Source of the DNA: Mixophyes australis
Taxonomy: Eukaryota > Chordata > Amphibia > Anura > Limnodynastidae
Direction of reading: 5' to 3'
Assembly (NCBI GenBank): GCA_036250195.1
Contig: JAVHZZ010000010.1
Coordinates: 79,963,257 to 80,027,256 of the forward strand
DNA: 64,000 nt
The stretch's first letter is position 1; every line of letters starts with the position of its first letter. Shown piece after piece: positions 34,605 to 46,530 of the stretch. The position numbers were made by a program, and so were the translations under genes. The notes below the pieces were generated by a model. It was not told the DNA's origin. It searched no databases and saw only the letters and a list, made by a program, of their open reading frames with translations.

Positions 34605-34645
34605 AAAAGTAGATCTATCATGTAACAGCAATATAGGTGTCTTTA
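34605..34645. other. 41-bp spacer at the centre of the PLE palindrome
   Basis: Unpaired centre between two exact mirror arms. It contains AGATCTATCATG-like words related to the arm ends (GATCTATCATTC), suggesting a small duplication at the junction. Confidence 0.8.
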
Positions 34646-35735
34646 GATCTATCATTCAAAAGCATTGGCACATATTAAAAATGGATGAAGAGTGTAGCAA
34701 AATCATTTCAGCAAGACCGAACATAATATACAAGAAAGCAAGTAATCTTAAAACCATCCTCACGGCAAGTTGCATTCCACCACAAATGGGAAGTAGTGGT
34801 AATAACACTTCAAAAGGATTTTTCTTCTGTTTAGGATGTAATGTATGTAAGCAACTTGATATTAACACCACAAGAAGCATTAAAGAAGTTAAGTCCATCA
34901 GTAACTCACAATGTTTTCCCATCAAGACTCACATATCATGTAACACTGAAGGAGTCATATATGTTCTGGAGTGCCCTTGTGGCCTCTAGTATGTAGGGAT
35001 GACAAAAAGAAAGCTGAAACAAAGGATATCCGAACATATCTACAATATCAAAAGGGGACTTAAAACCCACAGTGTTTCGGATCATTTTCATAGAGTGCAC
35101 AATCAAGACCCGAAGGATCTAAAAAATTTTTAGGAGTAGAACACATAAGACCAGATTGGAGAGGGGGAGACTACGTGCAGAAAATTGCCAGGTCCGAATC
35201 CAGATGGATTTTCCATATGAAAACACGTGTTCCACATGGCCTGAATTTGGACTTTGAGTTGAGTCAATTTTTATGATTTATTCATTTTTTCTAATTGCTT
35301 GGAGCAGGAATTTATTACAGAAAGTGGTGATCTTTCAATTTTATCTTCAGTTTTACATTGATTTTTATTTAACATTTACCAATTTATTAATCTTTACCTA
35401 TATACATATGTATATATACATATATATACATAAAACATTTTTATAATCTTGGTTTTTTATAATCTTGGTTCTTTTTATCCTGGATGCACAAAATATAAGT
35501 ATGTATATCTAAAGGGGAGAATGAGATTATAGAAGGACACATATTATGTGTGCCTGTGGAAATATTCCCAGTATGTATCCAGCGATATTTAACAGTTTTT
35601 AACCATTAAAGTAATTAAAGACACATGGATAAAATGCCATGTAGTACAGTGCAGCAGTATCTTGAGAAAGTCCATATCGGATGAAACGAGTTGATCAGTC
35701 TGCTTTTTGACCCATCCAGCTTACTGTAGTGACAG
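34646..35735 (+). mobile_element. PLE 3' part, right arm of the palindrome
   Basis: Plus-strand mirror of 33,515-34,604. The readable frame 34,579-34,989 ends at the same TAG before YVGMTKRK as in the left arm, and the frame break near 35,122-35,132 (an A/T run) is also shared. The hammerhead-like region at 35,658-35,700 carries two changes relative to the left arm, one of them turning GCG into GAG after the GAAAC box. Confidence 0.9.
35658..35700 (+). ncRNA. Hammerhead-ribozyme-like motif (right PLE arm)
   Basis: Same as the left arm but with GGAT in place of GGAC, giving a G-T instead of a G-C pair in stem II, and GAG instead of GCG after GAAAC. Confidence 0.4.
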
Positions 35736-36539
35736 TTTCCAGCTGTTTTTTAAGGATCCTGGTTCAGTCGTGGCAGTGACTTTTCTCCTACAGCTAGTGT
35801 GCAGTTGGCACTAGCAGATGGTGAGTATCTGGTATCTGAGAACACCAGTCTGAGTGGTTATTGATGGCAAGAAAAAACAGCAGATAAACTGTAGTAGTGA
35901 GCTAAAAGACTACCACTGGTTCCTGAAGTAAGAAAGGTTTTGAGACCACATTCTTTTTAAGTATCGTTTAATATTTAGTAATAATTTTTCTGATGTCATT
36001 TGAGGACCTGTGTTTAATTTAGACACAGGGCTAAATTAGTTTCAAAATAGTATGTTTAGAGTTATTTAAATTAGTTTTATGCATATTTAAAATATCTTAT
36101 CTATTTGCTTAACTTACTTCTTTAAAAGCCTTCTGTAATTATGCCTGAGGGTACCCTCTTTCATTGAATCTCTCCATCAAAGATCTGATCTGCTTAATAA
36201 AGGAAATTTTGTAAAGCAATTACTCTTACTGTACATTAACAGCCCTTTAGGAATATTTTTCCAGGGTTTCAGATGAGATCATTTATAATGTAAATAATTA
36301 ATAGTGTCTACTTTTTTCTGAATTGCAAACATTACAATTTTAAAGCTCTGAACTTATAGGGTCAGATCCAGTAAGTCTTTGAAGATACTATTGGAAGTGT
36401 GTGTAAAGATTAAATAATGCTCATTAGTGTTAAGAAATTAAACAAAACGCTATGCACAAACTTCATCACCATCACAAATAAAAATAAAAAAATCATCACT
36501 GTAATGGCAATTGATTTGATTCCCAGCTGACCACTTCAA

Positions 36540-36870
36540 CATAGTGAGACTTAAGGTCTCCCATGTAGAGTTTGGCATAGTTGGGGCAAATTTAGTTCCC
36601 ATGGCCGTACCCATCACGTGTAGAAGATAAGTTTGACCAAATAAAAAAATAATAGTGGATGAGGATGAAATATATTGAATCTGTTATGAAGTTGAAATGT
36701 TTTCTCTGAGATCCCTCCAACATGAGTGAGATAGCTGCTAATAGTACTGGTGCCTTTGTCCTGAGGGAAGTTTGTGCACAAGTATTGGATATCCAAACTT
36801 AAGAACCCAAATATTTTCTGCCATATAATCTTCTCAATAATATTAAGCAAGTGAATAGAGTCTCAAAGGT
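36540..36870 (-). pseudogene. PLE reverse transcriptase fragment
   Basis: Minus strand: SLDIQYLCTNFPQDKG (motif A region, 36,800-36,755), then after a frame change VMGTAMGTKFAPT (motif B, near 36,615-36,575). The catalytic YxDD segment is not present. Stops and frame changes are frequent. It is a separate scrap from the palindrome at 33.5-35.7 kb. Confidence 0.75.
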
Positions 36871-37739
36871 AGGACCTCAGAAATGTGGCTGGAGAAAAGA
36901 ATCAATGTAAAATTAAATGAGTGAGAAGTAGTCTGAGTTCAATTTATTGGATTTTTGAAAGTATTACTAACAGCAATATAATGAAAGAATGTTGCAGCCA
37001 GCAAAATATAAAAATAATTTATGCTTGGGTGGAGTTTGTTTATTCTTAACTCTTTCACTAACACTTGCATGCTAATATAAATAATACAACAGAAAATAAT
37101 AAAAAAGTTACCTTTCCCATTTGTATTCTTTTTTTAAGAAGAGATAAACACTTTGAACCAAAGCAAATTTACTAAGGATCAGTCCTTCTGTTAAAAAGTT
37201 AATTAGTAATTGCCATTTGCAGGCTAATTTTTAGTCTTATAATGTCATTGTGAATAAATTCATTGTATTAGCTTGGTGTGGCTCAGATTATCTATTTTTG
37301 CAACCAGGGTTTAAAAGTGGGTAGGTAGAGACTAAATTACTTTTTCTCTTTGATTTAGTTTCTAAACTCTTCCCCTGAGGTATGTAAGGATAGACAGTTC
37401 AAGACACCTAGTTTAGAGATGTGCACAGACCCCTTGCTTGGGTTTTGGGTTTGTGAAAAAATAGGTAAAAACATGTGATTTTGAGCTGTTTTAATCTTAC
37501 ATTGTTATTTATAGCATTAACATTTATGTACAGTCAATTTTCTAATGATCTCTTCCCAACTGTCAAACTTTTCACCAATATTGACCAAAGGCTGTAGCTA
37601 ACTGGGTGGCTAAAATTAGTGACAAAGCAGCTCCAAAATTAATGGCAGTTTAATAAAAGATAAAATCCCTATGAAACATAGTGGCACAGAAGTGTGCATA
37701 AAGTGTGGAAATTCCCCTTGTTGTACCTCTTGCTTCAGT

Positions 37740-39750
37740 TGCTGACATGGCAGTAATATTTTTGGAAGCTGCTGCAATCATCTACATGTGGTCGCTGAAT
37801 GCCAAAAATGGCCAGAAGTTTTACAGGCCCTGGACAGCATCTCCTGCACTGACCTCTCATTTTTAAGAAATTTTGCATCACCAAGTTTATTGTGTGTGCA
37901 AATCATGGTACGTGTCAACATTCACCCAATCGTAATGCACACACAATGTCGGTTACATTGTCATTTTGCTATGACATTCCTGAGTGTATCCAACAGATTG
38001 ACACTGGTATATTTCTTTGTGAAACCAGCATTAAAAAAGAGTAGTTTACTTGTGAATCACCTGGCATTGCGTGCTAGCACTACTATGCTGAAAGGATGAG
38101 GAGGAGGAGGAGGATGAAGTTACTGGCGTTGCTGCTGCAGATGGTGATACACCTACCATGTGGGCTGTCACTGTCATGTAGGCTTTTGTTTGACCAGTAC
38201 CTCTTGTCCACATATCTCTATTTAAGTGGACAGTCGGTACAATGTCATTTTCTAGGGACTGAATGACTTTTGTTTAACCTCCCGAAACAGCTGAGGAATT
38301 GTTGTTTAGAAGAAATGGAATCAAAATGAATGTTTGTAGCATGGACACATGACCTCAACTAATTGGCTAAAACCTGGTGCATTTAAGTGAAAAATTGGAC
38401 GAGCATCCAATGCTAACATAGCTGTCATGGATTTAGCGATCCGCTTTCCAACAGAAGGCTGACTGTGATAATTAGTTCCTTTTGCAAACAATTGCTTCAC
38501 AGACAATTGTGTAAATCGATGCTTACTCTTATTGGTCCCCTTCTGTATAGATGTATCACTGCCAGCAGCAGCAGCTATGGTGTGCAAGGATGTCTCTTTG
38601 GAATTAAGTTTTGCATTAGGGCAATCACTTGGAATTGGAAAATTGGGTGTTGGCGTGAGTACTTATAATGAGGAGGTTGATGATGAAGATGTTGACAGTG
38701 AAGATTGCATGAGGTGTCTATCCATTCAACTGCTACTTGAGGCTGGGCTGCTTGCCACTATACACAATTTTCCACATTTGGAAACCCGACTTGAATGAAC
38801 TCACTGCAAATGATGTAACAGGGAGGATGTGCTTAGATGATCAAGGTCCTTACCCCTACTTTTTGCCATCACAAAGGCTACAGATGCCTTGACAAATGGT
38901 GTCTGGGTTGGGATAAAAATATTTTCGGACACAAGAGGTTGATTTTTGGTCTTATGCCCTGGCATGACAATGTGCTTATCATAAGTTTGCGGTGGTACCA
39001 GTGGTGACTGCCTTAATTCAACACAATCATTATCCTTCTCCTCATTATCTTTTTACAGTACAACACATTCATTTTCAGATCCACAATTATCCCTCTCATC
39101 CTTTGGCACATTTTCAAGTTCCAAAGTAGCATCCTCCCTATCTATGTCTAAATCATCATCATTACCACTCATCCTCAGATTTTCAAATGGTTGAGAAATG
39201 TTGGATGGAGACTGCGCTATAATTACAGACTGTCAGACTCACATATAGCACTCATGAATGCTCTTAGACTCTCCTCAGGATCCAGTGAGTGCCCCAAGTA
39301 GTTCTTCGGCCTCAGTGTTCTTTTCATGCACTACTTTAGAAGTGACAGACCTACGATCTGATTGAGAAGGTGGTGGAATGCTAAGAAAGATGCATGACCA
39401 TGCAGCAGCTATTCTAGTATATGTGCCAGCAGTAGTAGGACCCCTGCTAGCAAACCATGGACATGGTTTAAGTCTTTTCTTGCCACTGCCGGTGGTGTAT
39501 GGAATGTTAGCTATTTTTGCTTTTTGGGCAAATCACCACATTCATCACAAACTTCTTTCTTAATCCTTACATAAAGTGCTGATGTTTCTTTGAAATTGTC
39601 AAACAGTGTTTGGATTTTGAGCATGCTTCCTTACATTTTCTTTATACATCACCTTTTTAATAGTAGCTGTCGAAAAAGTACTAATACTGCATGCACTTGT
39701 TCTGGGATGCTCCTGGTCTATAGACAAGTCCATGGTTGACAAGAGAAGTA
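37740..39750 (-). pseudogene. hAT transposase copy 2, broken
   Basis: Minus-strand blocks: an acidic region with a BED-like part (39,180-38,870), the core start with ITKSMTAMLALDARPI (38,450-38,400) and GFSQLVEVMCPCY (38,380-38,330), then DMWT with its tryptophan intact (copy 1 has a stop there), and a C-terminal AHTINLV-like segment. A serine-rich expansion from repeated TCC codons sits near 38,095-38,120. No single frame spans more than about 90 codons, so it is not functional. Confidence 0.75.
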
Positions 39751-39849
39751 ATGCTACTTGAAGTTGGAACTACTTCTAGCTGCCACTACACCAGGTGAAC
39801 GCCCAGTGAGATAGGGAAAGGAGGGAATGTTATCTTACAATTTTTCCGA

Positions 39850-40270
39850 GTCAATGCACACCCTATTGTTTGGCCGCTTACTAAAGATGTCACTTATATA
39901 CTGCCACTTACAAAATTGTTTTTAGCTTGAAACATTTGGGATTTTAAAAGCAAGAAATATATTTGTTTTTGGGGTATATTGCTCAGAGTCAAAGACCCTG
40001 TTTTTTGCCCATTTTCTACAGATATCACAAAAATGCTTTCAGCTTGAAACACATGGGATTTTAAGAGCAAGAAATCTATTTGTTGTTTGGAGTGTGCAGC
40101 TGGCACTCAAACAGCACCTGTTTTTTATCCACTAAATATTTCAGATGTCACTAATACTGCTGCTCATACAATTGCTTTCCGCTTAAAACACTTACAATTT
40201 TAAAAACTAGAAATCTTTTTTTTTTTAGCAGGTGTGCTATTCAAAGTCATACAGCACCCTGCTCTTTCTC
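39850..40270. repeat. Subterminal tandem repeat of hAT copy 2
   Basis: About three units related to the 137-bp units at 5,950-6,590, recognisable by GCTTGAAACA(T/C)(T/A)TGGGATTTTAA and CAGCACC(C)TG words. Confidence 0.65.
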
Positions 40271-40302
40271 CACTAAATAGTTCAGTTACTGTATATACTA
40301 TA

Positions 40303-40304
<2 letters not shown>

Positions 40305-40333
<29 letters not shown>
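40305..40333. repeat. (AAT)n microsatellite
   Basis: Run of AAT repeats inside or next to the hAT end. Confidence 0.9.
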
Positions 40334-40799
40334 GTAGCCACATCTCTTCACTCTCTGACACTCAATTAATTAGCACACAATTCTAGCAGTCTGGTCTCTA
40401 AATATGCTGCAGTAAAATCACAGCTATATAAATTGCCTCTTTCACCTGTCCAACAGTCTACAAGTGATTCTCTTAACACAGAATTGCAGCCACTCTCCTA
40501 GTCACATGCTATCACTTTTAAAATAAAAGACGAGAACAGGGGGATGGCTATATATAGGAGATATTGATCCAAAACTAGCAAGATCTGACATTTTAATGGA
40601 AATGACATTTTGCCTTGTTTTCAGATCAGAATTTGGCACAAGAAACCCTGTCATGATTTGGTTGGATTCAATACTCCAAAATCCGGATCTGTTGGGTATC
40701 TCAGAATCCGTACCGTTTATCTCTTACCCAGTTACAGATGAGTGCTCAATACCAATTTATGGCACTGGTCTTAAAGCTAAAGCTCTTGAAATCTCTTTT

Positions 40800-42700
40800 T
40801 AAGGTTATATCAATAAGATCAGTGATATCCAACAAGCAGTGCCCTCACATTCTTGATGATTCTGTAACATCTCAGGGCATCTCAATGGGGTGACTGAGCA
40901 GCTGGAATAAGTTTAAATGATGGGGAATAAGGCCACAGGAAAATTTCATATTTTCTCAAATATATACTACTTACAGGTATCATGTTTGGTAAGCAAATGA
41001 AGGAAAAATTATGACCTGCTGTGTTGAGGTAATATCATCTTTGTAGGACATTCTAGTAAAACATTAGGCCAGTGTAAGTAAACCCTTGCTTGAAAGGTGT
41101 TTGAAAGGGGGTCATAAAAAAACTGATTTGCATTTACACAGACTTTCTAGGTCTGACATCACAGGAATGGGGCTGTGGGTATCTGCAGCATGTTGAAAAT
41201 GTCCTGTAAATCTAACAGATTTGTTCACTTTGGCAGTCAATTTCATATTGAGAAGTATCCCATTTTTCCTGTTCTCCCAGCAAGCAGAAAACTTGGTATT
41301 CATGAGTTTACCATTTCTTTTGTTTGTTCTTTTTTATTTTACTAGAAGCAATTTTATTATATAGTTGCTCATCATTGTATTAATTGTTTTTCATCTTAAG
41401 CATTGTGGATTTATTTTCCATACTTAATTACACTTAATAAGTTCATGTCTGTGTTCCTACAAATTCACATGTCAGACTTAGCTTGGTTTTAGAACGCTAA
41501 ATAGTTGAAAAAGAGGATATCATTTGGTTTATGATAACTCTGGGTCAGGGGAGATCATTTGGTTTGAAGGGATAACTGAAGGCTTCCCGAGTAAGAGTGT
41601 CAGCTCTTCACAAAAAACCTTGGTAGTGACATAATTGGTAACTTAATGTGTGGGATAGGCAAGGAGTGCTTTAATCATCTTTACAAAGACCAGATGGTTG
41701 GTTTTTATTAACCCTTTGTCTCACACATGTCACATAGGCTCAGGTGAGTGCTGCATTGTGACAGTAATGTAAATGCGCAAGACCTATTTCTTGATTGCAT
41801 ACAGACAAACATATGGATCAGACAAGAGTAATTGGATTGTAACATTTCTTGTTTTTATGTATACAATGTTTAAATAAAACTCTGATCCTACATTAGCAGT
41901 CAGTTTTATTGTGTACTTTAAAAGCATTGGAATGTAAACATATTTCTCACAAATATTACAAATCAAATGAACAACAATTTTTGTGAATATGTGATTGCAT
42001 ATGAAAGTTAGTCAACTGATTTGTGTTAATAATTATACAAATAAGGTGTTATCAAACTGAACATAGTGAACAATTTACTACATGGTTGTATATAAAATAT
42101 TGTCAAGACAGATAAGACAGAGTTTTATTTTCCTGTATTTATGTTCCTGTTTATCCTTCTGGAGAGGATCCTTTCTGAATGTTTTTATGGGTAACTTTTG
42201 TAAATATTGATAATATTAATAATATTACTATCAAGTAGAAGCAGTACATTGCATGACTCTCTTATGGAATGGAAATAAAGTAATTGTTGATAAACTCACA
42301 CACACAATTTTTTCACTACTAAAATCAAGGTGGCATAATTGTATGTGTTAGATTTGTCATAACATAGGCAAACTGGTAATGTTGATATTAATTACTAATA
42401 TACTTAAACATCTTTAGATGTTTTATTAACTAAAGGGAACTATTATTTATGCTTCTGTCCAAAATTGGCTAAATACAGATAGGGTGGTATCTACTATATA
42501 TCATATGATAGCAATATTTAGGTGGAAGCAGTAAAATTAATTTATCATGGTCGCTGCAGGTTCCAGGCATCAGGGCTCAGGGCCAAGTCTTCAGCTCAGG
42601 GCCTTGGTGCATTTTGAAATGTGTTTTATTTAATCTATAGCAACTTATTGGAAATATATCAATTGTGGTAGAGCTTTGGGAAGACAGAGAGAGGGTGGTA
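40800..42700. other. Stretch without recognised genes
   Basis: AT-rich DNA with no coding motif or repeat end that I recognise. Confidence 0.4.
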
Positions 42701-42763
42701 AGGAAAAAAAGCAAACCAGAGAAAGAGAGATGAAGGGAAAGTAAGAGTGAGTCTCTGTTTGCC

Positions 42764-42769
42764 TTTATT
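42764..42769 (-). terminator. Candidate poly(A) signal of the mucin-like gene
   Basis: AATAAA on the minus strand, 237 bp after the stop codon at 43,006. Other AATAAA words lie further on (near 42,626), so the true site is not settled. Confidence 0.35.
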
Positions 42770-42880
42770 TTTTAGGCTGGTCTGTACCAATCACTTACAT
42801 CCATATAAATACATAATGAGCAGACGAGATATTTTTGACAATTTCAGGATAGCATGGTGATGATATTACAAATACAGTAC

Positions 42881-42927
<47 letters not shown>
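42881..42927. repeat. (TA)n microsatellite in the probable 3' UTR
   Basis: About 46 bp of TA repeats between the last coding exon and the candidate poly(A) signal of the mucin-like gene. Confidence 0.95.
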
Positions 42928-42929
<2 letters not shown>

Positions 42930-43005
42930 CTTAAGAAAGAAAAACATGCACAGATTACTTAATGTAGGAGTTTGATGATGATGTGTACATTAGTGTGAGA
43001 CAGAA

Positions 43006-43168
43006 TCAATTACATTGTCGATTGTTACAGCCACAGCTCTCAATGTGTTCATATTCATAGGGAATTAGTGATCCATTATCACACTGAAGTTGCACCTCCT
43101 TTGTGTTTGAACTCTGTATACCACAGCACATGCATTCCATTGGACTGCTTAATGGTGTCACGTCAGCC
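43006..43168 (-). CDS. Mucin-like gene, last coding exon (second half of CTCK domain)
   Basis: This is the final coding exon of a secreted VWF/mucin-type glycoprotein. It encodes 53 residues and a TGA stop. The cysteine pattern C-M-C-C-G ... QLQCDNGS ... YEHIESCGC ... C is the second half of a cystine-knot (CTCK) domain, which in gel-forming mucins and VWF drives disulfide-linked dimerisation in the ER. The HIESC.C ending is closest to gel-forming mucins (MUC2/MUC5 type) as I know them. The acceptor is CCCATTAG/GG. The first base completes a codon left open by the exon at 44,419-44,527 (AT+G). The protein ends one residue after the last cysteine, as expected for a C-terminal CTCK. No stop or frameshift is seen. 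VWF or otogelin-like proteins are alternatives. Confidence 0.9.
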
Positions 43169-44418
43169 CTAATGGGAAACAAATCAATTAATTACTACAC
43201 ACATTTTCTCACTTAAAATTGTATGTTATTTCAATGTATCTAATTGCTGCAGAATTCATTAGAAATTTTTAAAAGGCACCACCAACACTGTAAAGGCTTG
43301 TACACAGGCGTAGAAATGCAGCACTAGTAAAAGCCATACACAAAACCTTGTACTTTGCTTTGCACTTGGTAGAAGCATGCACATTAACATTTGTAAGTCT
43401 CCCTCCTGCATAGTGTACTATGTACTTAAACAGTGATCCCATAGCATTAATCCTTCTGAACTCTGCAGGCAACAGCAAAATTAACATGACATGTGAAGCA
43501 TCAAAAAATATGTGTTAAGAGGTCCATTTTCAGGTGAAATTACAATTTAATATCTTACTAGGCCCCATGTAAACATTACATAGTAGAGCCCCTTTCCCCT
43601 TTGGAACTAGTTAATAGTTACTTTCAACTTTATTTTTGAAGGGGTTATTATTTGAGTTGATGTTATAGCTTGAGCTCTGATCACTAGCAATTGCATGCCT
43701 CCTAACATTTCAAAATCAACCAAGATCAACCCAGCAACAAATCAAATACATTAATCCCTCAATCCTCCAAATTTCCTGTGGATGACTATGCATATGTTAT
43801 ATAAAAATCTGGCCTGATCTGAGTATGGAATTGTGCTAATGTTAGCAATGGGGTTTGTGCATAGTTAACTTTGCAATTTGGGTAGGGCTTGGTCTAGTGT
43901 GGTTAGGGCTGTTACTAAGATTTAGGGTTAGCCATAGCAATAGAATTAGGATGTAATATCTTTCTTTGACAAATGAGACTTAAGGTCAAGTATTTCAAGA
44001 ACTTCACACCTCTACAAAATGTCCTGTTTTCTGCAAAACTTGATCACTGCTAAATTTTGCTGAGGGTTTTTGCCACTTATCCCTGACCTTAAAAAGAACT
44101 TGTGTAAAATAAATTGATTAGTACAGTATGAGGTCTATTAACTAACTTAGGTTTGGAAAGAAACACCATATGCTTCTGATATATTCTGAAGTGCTGCAGC
44201 TCCCCCTTTATTATAAATGGCAAAATTCAATATAGAACATCATTACATGAAAGTTATTATTCACGCGACTGCTAGCAGTAATTGGATATCTTACAGTTGT
44301 TTAGGAATTTAAGGAAAATATATTTAATAGTTTTTAGTTCTGAAATTTATATCAGTTAAACGGGAATTTCATCAGTTTTATGTGTAGAACCAACCCATGT
44401 TCCCTTTAAAATACTCAC

Positions 44419-44527
44419 ATTGTGTTGTTCATGCAAATTCCAGTGCAATATGGAATATTTAGTTTAAGCTTACAGTCATCCTTCTGAAGAAGAATGTTGT
44501 GGAATTCAAGTCTGCAATTCTTCGGAG
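44419..44527 (-). CDS. Mucin-like gene, exon with first half of CTCK domain
   Basis: 109 bp. After two bases that complete a split codon it encodes NCRLEFHNILLQKDDC...YCTGIC, the N-terminal strand pair of the cystine knot, with cysteines in the order expected for mucin/VWF CTCK domains. The acceptor is TTCTTTCTAG/CT and the donor AT/GTGAGT. Phase on entry (one base from the previous exon) and on exit (two bases) both fit the neighbours at 47,810-47,855 and 43,006-43,168. Confidence 0.9.
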
Positions 44528-44799
44528 CTAGAAAGAAGGATCAATTATTATCTCATTATCTCTCATGTATTCAGAGAGGAATTTAACCACTAAAATTATA
44601 CTTGACAGAAGCCATACATACATACAAAGCAGGTGTGCATTAAAGTAGAAAAATTAAAACAGGCTATACTTATTGCATTAAAATCTAGCAATGCTATGGT
44701 TCATTCCATTTAAACTAACATGATTTCTTCTTAAGCTCATAATTCTAAAGTAAGTGAATCACACTATTGTATTATGCACTCTCACTGTGAACATTCATG

Positions 44800-45420
44800 G
44801 TTTAAGCAGATGAGGGTCAAATTAAGGTCAGGCATGTTAGGAAAAAAGCTTTAGAATGTTTGCGAGAACAGAGTCCTAACAACTGATTGGATGACCACTG
44901 GCAGCACAAGATGGGCTGGAAAATTAGGCACATTTTGTACCTATATAAGATGTTGAATAGCTGCTCACCTGAGCAGTTTACCTCAGAAGTTACCTGCAAG
45001 GAACCTATCTGGCAGGAAGCAGCTTAAAGAGAAAATGGAGACTTTTTTGGAAGGAGTGGCTGGACCTGGGGGAGCTCCCTGGAGGAGCTGTCAAGAAGCT
45101 AGTGAGCACTTAGGTTAAAAAGTAGAGGCAGCAGGTATAACAAAGTACTGTGGCTCCTGAGAAAAATACCTTACAAAAAGGAATTGAGAGTTGAATTCCT
45201 AGTGAACTAGGAGATTGAAGAACCAGCTCCTTCTACCAGCGTTACTAGAGTCGTCAGTGTGTCAACTGCCACTTGCAGCATCTTTGGGTGAGTCTGGTTT
45301 GTTTGGAACATGTTTAATTTGTTATCATTGGTTAATAAATTGGTTCAATCTAACAAGCTATAGGGTTTAGAAGGCTCACCTGCATGATGTGAATTGGTGC
45401 ATTAGGAAACTACAGGTTAA
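44800..45420 (+). other. Possible LTR-like segment in an intron
   Basis: CTATATAAG (near 44,941) and TTAATAAATTGG (near 45,342) form a TATA box / poly(A) signal pair on the plus strand, opposite to the gene. No ends or target duplication were found. Could be a solo LTR or chance. Confidence 0.25.
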
Positions 45421-45889
45421 AACAGTCCTAATGAGTAACAAAGGTGTGTGTGTGCCTTTCTTATGCAAATAGATAATTATCATGCATAATTAAGTGAGAC
45501 TTAAGATGACTATAAAATCAGAATAAGTGATGGGTAAGAAGAACTCAGCAATATGTAGAGCTCTTTTAAGCCAACTAGACATTAAATTAGAGGCATAAAA
45601 ATATCTTTACCCCACTCAATCAGGCACTAGTTTCTTATAAACAACCAACGTATAATCCTGTTTCTCTACATATTATTTTAAAAGCATATAACAATTCTGG
45701 TGGGGAATTTTCAGTCCGAAGATGTCAGTCCATAAGACTATGATGTTTGGTATAAGAGACATTAATTTGTGGGTGAACTTAACGATGGCACCCAGGGTTA
45801 ATACAAATTTGATTGATGGAACATGGTCAAAGACTGCTAATAAACCAGCCCCAATTAATGTATGTATGTTTAGAGGTGTTTATTGGACA

Positions 45890-46530
45890 TTCAGGGCCTG
45901 ATGCAACTTCGGATGTAAGTCTGTTTGCATGTTGTATCTTACGTGAAATAGCCCTGTGTATGCTCAGAAATGGACCTCACGCCAATGAATGTAATTGCAT
46001 GAAATTTATGTCCAAACGCGAATGATACATACTACTGCCTATAACTTGAAGGGGTGGAACAGGGGAGGGAAGGGGCATATGAACACAGACAATGTACAGT
46101 AAGGGAATGCCAATGGCGTGCTGATGCAGATGCTGCCTATTCAAGGTCTGGGATTCTCAGGTGCAAGTGACGACTGATAGTGATGCCTGTCACACCATTG
46201 TCTTTGTATTAAAACTACATGTATGCTAGCCACTAGATAGCACAGGACATGTGTATGCAAGGAACATAGACTATAAAAATGCATTGTATGTACAGAATGC
46301 CTGCAAAACATCCTGATTTATGTATTTACTGTTAAAAAATACAAACAATTTTATTAATGATTATAGGCTTAAGAGTTGTTAATTTATTTTATAATATTAT
46401 TTATAATATTTTGTTTTTGCATGCGTTGTGATGAGATTTTATTTTGCACATATGCATGTGCGTATCCTGCAATCTGTTCTGTCTGTCTACACACGGCAAG
46501 TAATGTTTAGGCAGAGTGTCCTTATACCCA
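45890..46530. repeat. Unclassified dispersed repeat, copy 1
   Basis: Begins with GGGCCTGATGCAACTT and contains AGAACAGGGGAGGGAAGGG-like sequence (near 46,050), which recurs at 55,690 in another intron. Boundaries are uncertain. Confidence 0.3.

Larger units (their letters stand above)
37413..40790 (-). mobile_element. hAT (ZBED-type) transposon copy 2
   Basis: Related to the element at 5,937-10,985 in opposite orientation and free of its Tc1 and LTR insertions. The left edge TAGAGATGTGCACAGACC (37,413) looks like a hAT terminal sequence. On the minus strand come the subterminal array (40,270-39,850), a BED-finger-like region, the KQLSVKQLFAKGTNYHSQ block (38,560-38,480), DMWTRGTGQTKAYM (near 38,205-38,165) and the HTINLV-like region (37,900-37,860). 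Many stops break it. Right edge and 8-bp duplication were not found. Confidence 0.8.

Noticed and set aside
34579..34989. Functional 136-codon gene duplicated in inverse orientation
   Set aside because: The protein is the front part of a PLE GIY-YIG region ended by a stop shared by both arms; the first codons come from the spacer.
40596..40802. 68-codon open frame as a gene
   Set aside because: The sequence belongs to the subterminal part of the hAT element.
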